64,000 bases of DNA from Streptomyces sp. NWU339. GTDB taxonomy: Bacteria > Actinomycetota > Actinomycetes > Streptomycetales > Streptomycetaceae. Below are positions 49,791 through 58,510 of the stretch, piece after piece (the stretch's first letter is position 1; each line of letters opens with the position of its first letter). The notes beneath the pieces are model-generated. The model saw only the letters and a program-made list of their open reading frames with translations, was not told the origin of the DNA and made no database searches. The stretch lies in contig NZ_QFRK01000026.1 of NCBI RefSeq assembly GCF_003143855.1, positions 44,230 through 108,229 on the forward strand, given 5' to 3'. A program made the position numbers and the translations under genes.

Positions 49791-50417
49791 TCACGCGTCC
49801 CCGTATGCCTCGCCGCCCAGCTCGAAGCGGGCGGTCCCGGCGGTCGCGTCCGCGAGCCAGGACCGGAAGGCGTCCACGTCGGAGTCGGGAAGGCCGATCT
49901 CGATCGTGACCGCCTCGGCGTAGCGCACGTCCCGCACCACGCGCCCCGTGGAGCGCAGGTCGTTCTGGATCTTGCCGGCCCGCTGGTGGTCGACCGTCAC
50001 CGTGGCCAGCCGGAACCGGCGGCGGGTGAGCGTGCCGACGGTGTCCAGTGCCTCGCCGACGGCGCCGCCGTACGCGCGGATCAGCCCGCCCGCGCCGAGC
50101 TTGACACCGCCGTAGTAACGGGTGACGACCGCGACGACGTACCGCATGTCGCGGCGCAGCAGCATCTGGAGCATGGGGACGCCCGCGGTGCCGCCGGGTT
50201 CCCCGTCGTCGCTGGCCTTCTGGACGGAGGCGTCCGCGCCGATGACGTACGCCCAGCAGTTGTGGGTGGCGGCGGCGTGCTCCTTGCGGACGCCGGCGAT
50301 GAACTCCTGCGCCTCCTGCTCGGTGGCCGCCGGGGCGAGGGCGCACAGGAAGCGGGAGCGGTTGATCTCGGTCTCGTGCACACCCGCGCGGGCGACGGTG
50401 CGGTACTCGTCCTGCAT
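49791..50417 (-). CDS. YigZ/IMPACT family protein
   Basis: 208 residues. The N-terminal IMPACT (UPF0029) domain has EINRSRFLCALAPAATEQEA, ATHNCWAYVIGADASVQKAS, DDGEPGGTAGVPMLQML and VTRYYGGVKLGAGGLIRAYG (residues ~17-120), all hallmarks. The C-terminal DUF1949-type domain follows (RFRLATVTVDHQRAGKI). Bacterial YigZ proteins bind nucleic acid and are thought to act in translation or stress, with no settled reaction. It is the first clear core gene right of the island, on the minus strand, 9 bases after the SixA gene. Confidence 0.93.
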   Translation of the reverse strand: MQDEYRTVARAGVHETEINRSRFLCALAPAATEQEAQEFIAGVRKEHAAATHNCWAYVIGADASVQKASDDGEPGGTAGVPMLQMLLRRDMRYVVAVVTRYYGGVKLGAGGLIRAYGGAVGEALDTVGTLTRRRFRLATVTVDHQRAGKIQNDLRSTGRVVRDVRYAEAVTIEIGLPDSDVDAFRSWLADATAGTARFELGGEAYGDA

Positions 50418-50426
50418 CCGGCCAGC

Positions 50427-50993
50427 CTATGCGGCGCCCCGGGGCACGGTCATGGCGGTCAGCAGGGCGGTGCCGGGGACGAGGTCCGGCCACCCGGCGC
50501 CGCGCCAGGACAGTACGGCGATCGCGGAGGTCGGGAACTTGGTGCGGACCCGGTCGAGCGTGTCGTCCACGCCCTCGCCCGCCAGTGCCACGACGAGGTC
50601 CGCCAAACCCGGGTTGTGGCCGATCAGCAGCAGGGTGCCGACATCGGTGGGCACCTCGTGCAGCACGGCCAGGAGCGCGGGGACGTCGGCGGCGTACAGC
50701 CTCGGTTCGTGCCGGACCGGCACGGACGTGTCCCACTGCGCCGCCGCCAGCTCCCAGGTCTCGCGGGTGCGGACGGCGGTGGAGCACAGCACGAGACCGG
50801 GCAGGCCGACGGTCTCGGCGATCGCGCGTCCGGCTGCGGGCGCGTCCCGGCGGCCGCGCGCGGCCAGCGGGCGGTCCCGGTCGGCGACGCCGTCGGGCCA
50901 GGCGGACTTGGCGTGCCGCAGGACGACCAGCCGTCGCGTCCGTCCCGCACCGGTGCGCCCGGTCGCCCCGGTGGTCCCCGCCGCCCCGCTCAC
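50427..50993 (-). CDS. histidine phosphatase family protein, SixA-like
   Basis: 188 residues from a GTG that overlaps the upstream stop (GTGA). Catalytic phospho-His motif LVVLRHAKSAWPDG near residue 23 (RHxKS variant typical of SixA), RTRETWELAAAQW near 78, acid region near 90, and second His in TLLLIGHNPGLADLV near 125. The first 18 residues are Gly/Ala/Thr-rich and probably disordered. SixA removes phosphate from histidine phosphotransfer proteins; the actinobacterial substrate is unknown. It may be co-transcribed with the CysRS-like gene and yigZ. Confidence 0.92.
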   Translation of the reverse strand: MSGAAGTTGATGRTGAGRTRRLVVLRHAKSAWPDGVADRDRPLAARGRRDAPAAGRAIAETVGLPGLVLCSTAVRTRETWELAAAQWDTSVPVRHEPRLYAADVPALLAVLHEVPTDVGTLLLIGHNPGLADLVVALAGEGVDDTLDRVRTKFPTSAIAVLSWRGAGWPDLVPGTALLTAMTVPRGAA

Positions 50994-51715
50994 GCCGGGG
51001 CTCCCAGGTCTCGGGCGAGGTCGAGGCCGAGCAGCCGGTCCGCGTAGACGTACGTCTCGAAGCGGGCGCCGTCCGGCAGGTCCGGTGCGGTCTCCACGTC
51101 CCGCAGCACGCGGAGGACGCCGACCGCGTCCAGGTCGTCCTCCCAGGCGGTGCGCAGGTCCGCGCGCACCTCGTCGGGGATGGGCCGTGAGGGCCGGTGC
51201 GCCCAGGCGGCGACCGCGCCGCGCCAGCGCGCGAGGGTGCCGGTGGCGTCGTCCAGGGCGGCCGGGCCGAGCCGCAGCGGGCTGCTCCTGGGGTGCGCGA
51301 GCAGGGCGAGGCGCAGAACGGTCGGGTCGGTGCCGCCCGGTGCGCCGGGGGCTTCCGGACGGACGGGCGCGACGGCGACCCGGACTCCGTCGGGTGTCTC
51401 GCCGCCCTCGCCCACCACGTGCAGGACCTGGGCCTCGCCCAGCCCCGTGCCGGCGTCCCGGCTGTCCTCGAAGGGCCGTACGCCGAGGGCCGCGCCCGCC
51501 GCGTGCAGTTCGGGCAGGTCCCGTTCGCCCACGAGCAGCGCCCACACCGGGGTGCCGCCGAGTTCCAGGGCACGCACGAGCAGGTCGGCGACGAGCAGCA
51601 CCCGCAGGTTCGTCGGGTCGAATCCGCGCGTGTGGGCCTCGACGCGGGTGAGGCCCCGCCGGGCGGGGGTGGCGTCCACGGGTTCGCCGGTCCGGGCGTC
51701 GGTGATGCGCAGCAC
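50990..51715 (-). CDS. truncated cysteinyl-tRNA synthetase-like protein
   Basis: 241 residues from a GTG at 51715 that begins VLRITDARTGEPVDATPARR. The first ~70 residues follow the start of CysRS (strand, then TRG-F, NLRVLLVADLLVRALEL in place of HIGHVRSALVFD), and the rest resembles the Rossmann core and linker. The zinc Cys and the HIGH and KMSKS signatures are absent, so aminoacylation is impossible. Similar CysRS-like proteins exist in Streptomyces. A role in Cys-related or mycothiol-like ligation is conceivable but not shown. It overlaps the SixA gene by GTGA. Confidence 0.7.
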   Translation of the reverse strand: MLRITDARTGEPVDATPARRGLTRVEAHTRGFDPTNLRVLLVADLLVRALELGGTPVWALLVGERDLPELHAAGAALGVRPFEDSRDAGTGLGEAQVLHVVGEGGETPDGVRVAVAPVRPEAPGAPGGTDPTVLRLALLAHPRSSPLRLGPAALDDATGTLARWRGAVAAWAHRPSRPIPDEVRADLRTAWEDDLDAVGVLRVLRDVETAPDLPDGARFETYVYADRLLGLDLARDLGAPA

Positions 51716-51903
51716 GAGGCGAGCGTAGGCGCACAAGCGGGCCCGCGCAGGCTCTAGCACGCTTTTCGGGCCCGCCGTGGCTCCGGGGACGTACCCTCGC
51801 CCCCGGGAAGCACCGCACTCCCGTGCCCTGCCGGTCGAACCGTCCGGAGGCAGGGCCGGGCAGGAATCCGTGACCGTGGTGCCGAGCCGAGAGCTTGTGG
51901 AGG

Positions 51904-52599
51904 TCAGCGGTCTTCCGGCAGGGCGTCACCGGCAGTGTGGCCGGGCTGGATCAGCCCGGTCTCGTAGGCCAGGACGACGAGCTGGACGCGGTCGCGGACG
52001 CCCATTTTCGTGATCGCCCGGGCGATGTGCGTCTTGGCCGTGAGCGGGGAGATCACCAGCCGCGCGGCGATCCGGTCGTTCGACAGCCCGGCCGCGACCA
52101 GTGCCACCACCTCGCGCTCACGGGTGGTGAGGGCCGCGAGCCGGGCCGGGGTCACCGCCGGGGCGACCGGTCGGTGCGCGTACTCCTCGACCACCCGGCG
52201 CGTCGCACTCGGTGACAGCAGCGCGTCGCCCGCCGCCACCGCCCGGATCGCCTGCCGCAGGTCGTCCGGCTCGATCTCCTTGGTGAGGAAGCCGCTCGCA
52301 CCCGCCCGCAGCGCCGCGAACACGTACTCGTCGGTCTCGAACGTCGTCAGTACGATCACCCGGCAGCCGATCAGCTCCGGGTCGCGGGTGACGGACTCGG
52401 TGGCCGTCAGCCCGTCGGTCCCCGGCATCCGGATGTCCATCAGTACGACGTCGGGGCGCAGGGCGCGAACGGCGCGTACGGCCTCGTCGCCGGAGGCCGC
52501 CTCGCCCACCACCTCGATGTCGCGTGTCCGGCGGAGCAGGCTGCGGAAGCCGGCCCGCACCAGGGACTGGTCGTCGGCGAGCAGAACCGAGATCGTCAT
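51904..52599 (-). CDS. two-component response regulator, NarL/FixJ family
   Basis: 231 residues. Receiver domain: acidic pair ADDQ near residue 9, phosphoacceptor Asp55 in VVLMDIRMPG, Thr in VIVLTTFETDEY and Lys in GFLTKEIEPDDL. The C-terminal LuxR-type helix-turn-helix has LTTREREVVALVAAGLSNDR and ISPLTAKTHIARAITKMGVR (residues ~153-195). Its ATG overlaps the stop of the sensor kinase gene by 4 bases. It is phosphorylated by that kinase. Targets are not visible here; the DUF998 gene at the head of the same transcript may be one. Confidence 0.95.
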   Translation of the reverse strand: MTISVLLADDQSLVRAGFRSLLRRTRDIEVVGEAASGDEAVRAVRALRPDVVLMDIRMPGTDGLTATESVTRDPELIGCRVIVLTTFETDEYVFAALRAGASGFLTKEIEPDDLRQAIRAVAAGDALLSPSATRRVVEEYAHRPVAPAVTPARLAALTTREREVVALVAAGLSNDRIAARLVISPLTAKTHIARAITKMGVRDRVQLVVLAYETGLIQPGHTAGDALPEDR

Positions 52600-53918
52600 G
52601 ATCGCCAGCCTGGCACAGGAATCAGGGCCCGGACGGCGTAGCCGCCCTCCTTTTCGGGCCCCGCGGCGAATTCCCCGCCGAGCACCGAGACCCGCTCGCG
52701 CATCCCGTCGACGCCGTGTCCGGACCCGCCCGCCGCTTCCCCGCCGTCACCGGCCTCCCCCGGGCCGTCGTCGACGACCTCCACGCTCACCTGCTCGGCG
52801 CCGTACCCCAGCCGGACTGCGACCCGGGTGCCCCCGGAGTGCCGGACGGCGTTGGTCAACGACTCCTGGACGATCCGGTAGACGGCGAGGGCAACGGGCG
52901 CGGGCACGGCGGCCGGATCCCCCGCGGTCTCGACATCCGCCGCGAGCCCGGCTGCCCGTACCCGCGCCACCAGCTCGCCGACCCCGTCCAGTCCGCGCTC
53001 GGGCGCCAGCTCCATGGCCGGGCCACCCGTGCCCCGCTCGCCCGGATCGCGCAGGACGCCGAGGAGCGAGCGCAGATCGGCGACTGCCGTCGCGCGGACC
53101 TCCTGAGCGGTCTCCAGCGCGGCCCGCGCCTCCACCGGCTCGTCCTCCAGGGCCTCGACGGCCACGCGCAGCTGCACGCCGACCACGGTCAGGGTGTGCG
53201 CGACCACGTCGTGCAGCTCGCGCGCGATCTGCAGACGCTCCGCCTCGGCCCGTCGACGCCCCTCCAGTTCCCGTTCCCGCGCGGCACGTTCCAGCCCTGC
53301 GGCGACCTCGCCGCGCCAGCCGACCCAGTTCCGGCAGGCGGTCGCCGCGGCAAGCACCAGCGCCAGCCACAGGCTCTCCGCCCCCAGCTCGGCGACCGCC
53401 TCCCGGCCCGCCGTCCCGGCCACGAACAGCTCCCAGTTGGCGGCGAACGCGACCTGGAGCAGGCCGACAGCGACCGCGAACGCGGGTCCGGCAGCCGTCC
53501 GCCCGGCCCCCGCGCGCCCCCGGTCACGCGACGACCGGCTCCCGGCGGCCACCAGGAAGTACGCGGCAGAGGCCGGCCAGATCCAGCCGGTGTCCGACAA
53601 CCCGGCGGCCCGGAACGCGATCACCGACCCCACGCTGACCAGCAACGCGGCACGCGGCCACCGGCCGCCGGCGAGCAGCGCCACCGCGAGCCCGGTGACG
53701 AGCGGCAGCGTTCCGCCGAACGTGGGTCCCTTGCCCACCAGGGCCTCCGCGGTGACGAGGGCGACCACCGTCACCACGACCGACACGGCCACCGCGATGT
53801 CCTTGGCTCTCGTGGTCAACAGGCCCGGCACGAACCCCGTTTCATTTCCCGGCACGTCGGTGCGATCCATGGTCACCGACCAATTCTGCACAGTCGTACG
53901 GCTGTTCCACGGGTTCAT
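52596..53918 (-). CDS. sensor histidine kinase, HisKA_3 (NarX/DesK-like)
   Basis: 440 residues if the ATG at 53918 (overlapping the DUF998 stop) is used; MDRTDV at about 53870 is an alternative. Four to six hydrophobic segments fill residues ~35-200. HisKA_3 dimerisation helix with phospho-His in RLQIARELHDVVAHTLTVVG near 240, then the ATPase domain: IVQESLTNAVRHSGGTRV (N box) near 360, VVDDGPG near 385, and GHGVDGMRERVSVLGG (G2 box) near 402. It senses an unknown membrane or external signal and signals to the regulator overlapping its 3' end. Confidence 0.93.
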   Translation of the reverse strand: MNPWNSRTTVQNWSVTMDRTDVPGNETGFVPGLLTTRAKDIAVAVSVVVTVVALVTAEALVGKGPTFGGTLPLVTGLAVALLAGGRWPRAALLVSVGSVIAFRAAGLSDTGWIWPASAAYFLVAAGSRSSRDRGRAGAGRTAAGPAFAVAVGLLQVAFAANWELFVAGTAGREAVAELGAESLWLALVLAAATACRNWVGWRGEVAAGLERAARERELEGRRRAEAERLQIARELHDVVAHTLTVVGVQLRVAVEALEDEPVEARAALETAQEVRATAVADLRSLLGVLRDPGERGTGGPAMELAPERGLDGVGELVARVRAAGLAADVETAGDPAAVPAPVALAVYRIVQESLTNAVRHSGGTRVAVRLGYGAEQVSVEVVDDGPGEAGDGGEAAGGSGHGVDGMRERVSVLGGEFAAGPEKEGGYAVRALIPVPGWRS

Positions 53919-54628
53919 GAGCGGGCCGCGGGCCGAACCGCAGGCCGGGAGGCCGCGACGGTGGCCAGCGCCAGCCAGACGAGATCGGCGCCGAACGCGA
54001 CCCGCTCGACCAGTCCGACCACGGTCGGCACACCGCCGACGCCCAGCGACGGCCCGTCCATCACGTCCACCAGGCAGACCAGGAGCACGGCCGTGGAGAC
54101 CAGCAGTGTGCCGAGCACGACCCGCGGTACGGCGGCGCCCCGCGCCCATCGGCCGACCAGCCACCGGTGCAGCACCAGCGCCGCCACAGGCAGCGCGAGG
54201 AAGGCCCAGACGGCCGCCGTGCCGTGCACGATGTCCGCGGTCGACGGCCGGCCCCACTGCCCGGGCGGATCGGCCGGGAACACTCCGGCCACCAGGACCC
54301 CGGCGGTCCACACCCTCAGCGCCCACCGTCCCGCCCGCGGCGCACCCGCCCGCCGCAGCCGTACGGCGAGCACGGCCGACACGCCCGCGATGAGCAGCAG
54401 CGCCACCGTGATCAGCCAGCCCGCGGTGCCGTTCACATACCGGCTGATCACCTCGCTCACCCAGCTGTACTGCGGGTTCAGCAGGTCGGCGGCGCCGATC
54501 GCGGCCACCGCGCCGCCGATCCCGGCCGGCAGCCACCGGAAAGACATACGCGGCGGAGCCGTCGGATGCGCCGCACCGCCGCCGTCGGCCTCTCGGTCCT
54601 TCACCTCGGGAAAGATCTCGGTCCGCAC
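53915..54628 (-). CDS. DUF998 family membrane protein
   Basis: 237 residues with about six hydrophobic segments: WLPAGIGGAVAAIGAADLL, AGWLITVALLLIAGVSAVLA, VWTAGVLVAGVFPADPPG, AAVWAFLALPVAALVLHRWL, VLGTLLVSTAVLLVCLVDVM, and a last one near 215. YSWVSEVISRYVNG after the first segment and the FPADPPG loop are DUF998 marks. Function of the family is unknown. It leads the transcript with the sensor kinase and response regulator (4-base overlaps), so it may modulate the sensor. Confidence 0.85.
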   Translation of the reverse strand: MRTEIFPEVKDREADGGGAAHPTAPPRMSFRWLPAGIGGAVAAIGAADLLNPQYSWVSEVISRYVNGTAGWLITVALLLIAGVSAVLAVRLRRAGAPRAGRWALRVWTAGVLVAGVFPADPPGQWGRPSTADIVHGTAAVWAFLALPVAALVLHRWLVGRWARGAAVPRVVLGTLLVSTAVLLVCLVDVMDGPSLGVGGVPTVVGLVERVAFGADLVWLALATVAASRPAVRPAARS

Positions 54629-54901
54629 AGGCGACTCCTCTTCAGCGCTCCCCCGGACGGCACCTCCGTCCGAGGCCGCTCACGCTAGGAACCGGGGGCC
54701 GCGACGACATCCCGCCCACGCAGTCACCTGCTCGTACTCCGCATGAGCACGCCGTACATCGTTCGTGGTACGGACGTCGCTTCGGGCAGGCGGCCTCCAC
54801 CACCCGGCGGAGGGCACCGGTCGCTGCTCGCCGAAGCGAAATAGCCGCGGCACTCATGGGGTTGTCACAGCATCGAGATCACGTATCCGCAGGAGGCGTC
54901 C

Positions 54902-55309
54902 ATGTACGGTGACAGTGCCACGGTCCGCAGAATCCTGTCCGAGACGGGCGACACCTGGGCCGTGGTGGGCCTGTCGTCGAACCGGCAGCGCGCGGCGTAC
55001 GGCGTCGCCCAGGTGCTGCAGCGCTTCGGCAAGCGGGTGGTGCCGGTGCACCCGAAGGCCGAGACGGTGCACGGCCAGCAGGGGTACGCCGCGCTCGCGG
55101 ACATCCCCTTCGAGGTGGACGTCGTCGACGTGTTCGTGAACGGCGACCTGGCCGGAGCGGTCGCGGACGAGGCCGTCGCCAAGGGCGCCAAGGCGGTGTG
55201 GTTCCAGCTGGACGTCATCGACGAGGCGGCCTACGAGCGGACCCGCGCGGCGGGCCTGGACATGGTGATGGACCGCTGCCCGGCGATCGAGATACCGCGC
55301 CTGGGCTAG
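54902..55309 (+). CDS. CoA-binding domain protein (Rossmann, CoA_binding_2)
   Basis: 135 residues; GGAGG lies 6-10 bases before the ATG. A single Rossmann CoA-binding domain: TWAVVGLSSNRQRAAYGVAQ near residue 18, RVVPVHPKAETVHGQQGYAA near 45, VDVVDVFVNGDLAG near 72, AKAVWFQLDVIDEAAY, LDMVMDRCPAIEIPRLG with the conserved Cys near 127. These small proteins bind CoA or NAD and are widespread; the Cys may form a CoA disulfide. It is monocistronic and convergent with PspAB. Confidence 0.92.
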   Translation: MYGDSATVRRILSETGDTWAVVGLSSNRQRAAYGVAQVLQRFGKRVVPVHPKAETVHGQQGYAALADIPFEVDVVDVFVNGDLAGAVADEAVAKGAKAVWFQLDVIDEAAYERTRAAGLDMVMDRCPAIEIPRLG

Positions 55310-55333
55310 CCGGGGCCGGGCCGGCGGCAGACT

Positions 55334-55936
55334 TCAGGGCCGGGGCCCCGCGAGCCCCGGGGCGCCCCACACCGGGAACCAGCGGGCCAGATCGCCCTCG
55401 ATGCGCAGGTCGTCCGCGAGGAGCGCCCTGATCTGGAGTTCCAACGCGTTGTCGCGCCGCTCCGTGCCGTCGGGGAGCGGCGCGAACGGGTAGAAGGTGC
55501 CGCGCTTGTAGAGATAGACCAGCGCCAGGGCCCGGTGGTCCGGCGTGGCCTGGAACCCGATCAGGGAGCAGAGGAGTTGCGGGCCGAAGCCCGCGTCCTG
55601 GAGGAGCGTGTTGACGGCGTGCAGATCGTTGACCAGTGAGGCAGTGTCGTCGGCGGGTTGACGGACGAGGAGCCACGTGTACCCGTACGCGTCCTTGGTG
55701 CACTCGACGGGCGTGCCGCCCCGGCCGGTGTCGGCGTCGAGCAGGTCCCGTACCTCCTGCTGGAGCCGGTCGAAGGCGCCGCCCTCCACGCTCGCGAAGC
55801 AGACCGATCCGGTCCCGGTCGGGGTGAACCCCGCCCCCGCCTGCACGGTGATCGCGGCCGCGGGCAGGCTGAAGAGCTGGTCGAGGTCCGGGCGCACCGG
55901 TTTGCTGCGGCCGAGGATGGCGTCGAGGAGTCCCAC
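55334..55936 (-). CDS. pspAB: PspA-associated protein PspAB
   Basis: 200 residues starting MGLLDAILGRSKPVRPDLDQ and reading LPAAAITVQAGAGFTPTGTG, SVCFASVEGGAFDRLQQEV, YGYTWLLVRQPADDTASLVN, IGFQATPDHRALALVYLYKR. This is the conserved pattern of PspAB, a partner of PspA-type membrane-stress proteins in actinobacteria. It lies 22 bases downstream of an HtpX-type protease gene on the same strand, the usual pairing. It probably works at the inner face of the membrane in envelope stress; mechanism unknown. Confidence 0.88.
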   Translation of the reverse strand: MGLLDAILGRSKPVRPDLDQLFSLPAAAITVQAGAGFTPTGTGSVCFASVEGGAFDRLQQEVRDLLDADTGRGGTPVECTKDAYGYTWLLVRQPADDTASLVNDLHAVNTLLQDAGFGPQLLCSLIGFQATPDHRALALVYLYKRGTFYPFAPLPDGTERRDNALELQIRALLADDLRIEGDLARWFPVWGAPGLAGPRP

Positions 55937-55958
55937 GGCGCGGCACCTCCATGCATCG

Positions 55959-56873
55959 TCATGCCCGGCCGAGCTGGGCCGAGATCCGGCCGAGCTGGTC
56001 GAGGCGCTGTTCGAGGGTGGGGTGGGAGGAGAGCAGCCGGCTCAGGCTCTCCCGGGAGGAGAAGGCCGGTGCGAACCAGAAGGCGTTGAACGGCTCTGCC
56101 CGGCGAAGGTCCTTCGTCGGGATCCTCGCCATCTCGCCGGTCACCTTGGTGAGCGCGGACGCGAGTACGGACGGGCGGCCGGTGAGCAACGCGGCGGAGC
56201 GGTCGGCGGACAGTTCGCGGTAGCGGGACAGCAGCCGGGTCAGCAGGAAGCTGATCACGTACACGACGGCACTGACCAGGGGGATCAGGAGTGCCACGAG
56301 GGCGGTGGTGCTGTCGCGGCTGGTGCGGCCGAGCCCGGTGTAGAGCGCGGTACGCGTCATGACACCGGCCAGGACACCGAGGAACGAGGCGATGGTCATC
56401 ACGGCGACGTCCCGATGGGCGACGTGCGACAGCTCATGGGCGAGGACGCCCTCCAGTTCCTCCGGTTCCAGGCGACGGAGCAGACCCGTGGTGACGCATA
56501 CCAGGGCCGTTCTCTCGTTGCGGCCGGTGGCGAAGGCGTTCGGTATGTCGCTGTCGGCGATAGCCACCCGCGGCTTGGGTATGTCGGCGAGGGCGCAGAT
56601 GCGGTCCACGGAGCCGTGCAGCCCGGGAGCCTGCTCGGGGGTGACCTCGCGCGCGCCCATGCTGAAGGCCGCGATCCGGTCACTGAACCAGAACTGCGCG
56701 ACGAACAGGATGCCCGCGATCAGCAGGATGACGGGCCACGCGTTCTTCAGGAGGGCCAGCAGAACTCCGACGAAGACGACATAGAGCAGTCCGATCAGGA
56801 ACATCGTCGTCACCATGCGGGTGGTGAGGCCCCGGTCCGGGGCGTACCGCGAATGCGACCGGGTCTTGGGCAT
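55959..56873 (-). CDS. htpX: membrane zinc metalloprotease HtpX
   Basis: 304 residues from the ATG at 56873, preceded by GGAGGTGAT. Two N-terminal hydrophobic segments (MVTTMFLIGLLYVVFVGVLL and AWPVILLIAGILFVAQFWF), then the M48 peptidase domain: NAFATGRNERTALVCVTTGL near residue 115, zinc-binding HELSHVAHRD near 147, two more membrane segments (VMTIASFLGVLAG, VSAVVYVISFLLTRLL), and the third ligand region RYRELSADRSAALLTG. It degrades misfolded membrane proteins. The pairing with PspAB points to envelope stress. Confidence 0.95.
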   Translation of the reverse strand: MPKTRSHSRYAPDRGLTTRMVTTMFLIGLLYVVFVGVLLALLKNAWPVILLIAGILFVAQFWFSDRIAAFSMGAREVTPEQAPGLHGSVDRICALADIPKPRVAIADSDIPNAFATGRNERTALVCVTTGLLRRLEPEELEGVLAHELSHVAHRDVAVMTIASFLGVLAGVMTRTALYTGLGRTSRDSTTALVALLIPLVSAVVYVISFLLTRLLSRYRELSADRSAALLTGRPSVLASALTKVTGEMARIPTKDLRRAEPFNAFWFAPAFSSRESLSRLLSSHPTLEQRLDQLGRISAQLGRA

Positions 56874-57020
56874 CCGGATCACCTCCAGTGAACATGCACT
56901 GCCACAATGCACATCCCTCTCCTGCCAGTGTGCCCCTTCCCCGCACGACGGGGCCCGGTGCGGAACCCGCCGACCCGGACCGATGTGCACGGCACGAGGC
57001 GTCTGCACCCGCTGCTGCCG

Positions 57021-57380
57021 TCAGGCGTGCGAGGGAGGGTCGCCGGTCCGGTGGTCGGCCAGGTTCAGCGCCTCGTCCACCAGCCGGCGCAGATGTCCGT
57101 CACGCAGTGAGTAGATCACCCTGCGGCCCTCCTTCCGCGTGCCCACCAGCCCCGCGAGGCGCAGCCGTGCCAGGTGCTGGCTGACCGCGGGGCGCGCCGC
57201 CCCGCACACCTCGGTGAGCGTGCTGACGTCGGCCTCGCCGCCGGCCAGGGCGTGCAGCAGGGTCAGCCGGGTCCGGTCACCGAGCAGGGCGAGGAGTTCC
57301 GCCGCGAGCGCGAACTGCTGGTCGCCGGGAGTGCGTGGGTGCGCATCGTGCGCAGGTGAGAGGTGCATGCGTGCACTCAT
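57021..57380 (-). CDS. ArsR-family metal-responsive repressor
   Basis: 119 residues from the ATG at 57380 (an ATG four codons later is possible). Winged helix: LALLGDRTRLTLLHALAGGE near residue 32, VSTLTEVCGAARPAVSQHLA with recognition helix near 52, LRLAGLVGTRKEGRRVIYSL. The C-terminal helix holds DGHLRRLVDEALNLADH (Asp, His, Asp, His), the alpha5 zinc-site arrangement of the CzrA/NmtR type. It is divergent from a cation diffusion facilitator, so it likely represses that exporter and itself and lets go on binding Zn or a similar metal. Imperfect GTGC/GCAC symmetry spans 57361-57386. Confidence 0.92.
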   Translation of the reverse strand: MSARMHLSPAHDAHPRTPGDQQFALAAELLALLGDRTRLTLLHALAGGEADVSTLTEVCGAARPAVSQHLARLRLAGLVGTRKEGRRVIYSLRDGHLRRLVDEALNLADHRTGDPPSHA

Positions 57381-57441
57381 ACGCACATAATGGTCCCCCG
57401 GGCGGCACCCCGTCCACCCCGCCCACCGGAAGGGGATCCAC

Positions 57442-58467
57442 GTGAGCCTCCGGCACGAGCACCCGCACCCGCACCCCGGAACGTCCCCGCGCCGTCGCCT
57501 CCGCCACCTGCTCGCCCCGCACTCCCACGAGACCGCCGACAAGGTCGACTCCGCCCTCGAGTCCTCGGCCCGCGGCCTGCGGGCACTGTGGATCTCGCTG
57601 GCGGTGCTCGGCGTGACGGCGCTGGCCCAGGCGGTCGTGGTGGTCGCCTCGGGCTCGGTCGCGCTGCTCGGCGACACGGTGCACAACACCGCGGACGCGC
57701 TGACCGCCGTACCGCTCGCCCTCGCCTTCGTGCTGGGCCGGCGCGCCGCCACCCGCCGTTTCACCTACGGCTACGGCCGGGCCGAGGACCTGGCCGGCAT
57801 CGCGATCGTGCTGACGATCGCCGCCTCCGCGGCGTTCGCCGGCTGGACGGCGGTGGGCCGGCTGCTCGAACCGCGTCCCGTGGACCATGTCCCGGCGGTC
57901 GCCGTGGCCGCACTCGTCGGATTCGCGGGCAACGAGTGGGTGGCCCGCTACCGCATCCGGGTCGGCCGTGCCATCGGCTCGGCCGCGTTGGTCGCCGACG
58001 GACTGCATGCCCGGACGGACGGGTTCACCTCACTCGCCGTGCTGCTGGGGGCCGCCGGATCGGCTCTGGGGTGGCAGCTCGCGGACCCCGTCGTGGGACT
58101 GGCGATCACCGCGGCGATCACCCTGGTGCTGCGGGACGCCTCGCGGGAGGTGTTCCGGCGGGTGATGGACGCCGTCGACCCGACGCTCGTGGACCGGGCG
58201 GAGCAGGCACTGACCCGGGTCCCCGGGGTACGCGGCGTGGGCGAGCTGAGGCTGCGCTGGATCGGGCACCGGCTGCGCGCCGAGGTGGCGGTCGTGGTGG
58301 ACGGCGGGGCGCCGGTACGGGAGGCCCATCGCATCGCGGTCGACGCCGAGCACGCCCTGCTGCACGCCGTGCCCCGGCTGACCGCGGCCCTGGTCCACAC
58401 CGACCCGCAACCCGTCCCCGGCGAGCGGGACCCGCACCTGCCCCTGGCCCACCACGCGACGGCGTGA
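57442..58467 (+). CDS. cation diffusion facilitator (CDF) metal exporter
   Basis: 341 residues from a GTG with GGAAGGGGA upstream. A His-rich N-terminus (RHEHPHPHPG), then six membrane segments. The transport-site motifs HNTADAL near residue 81 and HARTDGF near 190 give the HxxxD/HxxxD zinc-binding pattern of CDF proteins. The C-terminal cytoplasmic domain has VRGVGELRLRWIGHRLRAEV and ends HHATA. It exports Zn, Co or Ni using proton exchange. The divergent ArsR repressor at 57021 completes a metal-resistance pair. Confidence 0.94.
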   Translation: MSLRHEHPHPHPGTSPRRRLRHLLAPHSHETADKVDSALESSARGLRALWISLAVLGVTALAQAVVVVASGSVALLGDTVHNTADALTAVPLALAFVLGRRAATRRFTYGYGRAEDLAGIAIVLTIAASAAFAGWTAVGRLLEPRPVDHVPAVAVAALVGFAGNEWVARYRIRVGRAIGSAALVADGLHARTDGFTSLAVLLGAAGSALGWQLADPVVGLAITAAITLVLRDASREVFRRVMDAVDPTLVDRAEQALTRVPGVRGVGELRLRWIGHRLRAEVAVVVDGGAPVREAHRIAVDAEHALLHAVPRLTAALVHTDPQPVPGERDPHLPLAHHATA

Positions 58468-58510
58468 CCGGCACGCCCCTGCTCCGCCTGAGCCGGGCAC
58501 GGCGCCCCGC

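Noticed and set aside
49381-51573. 730-codon minus-strand frame across yigZ and sixA
   Set aside because: Shadow of the real genes in another frame; Arg/Pro-rich. Its last part (SDPADTLGGHETAAQIFEAL near 49650-49700) looked protein-like but matches nothing I know and lacks a start signal.
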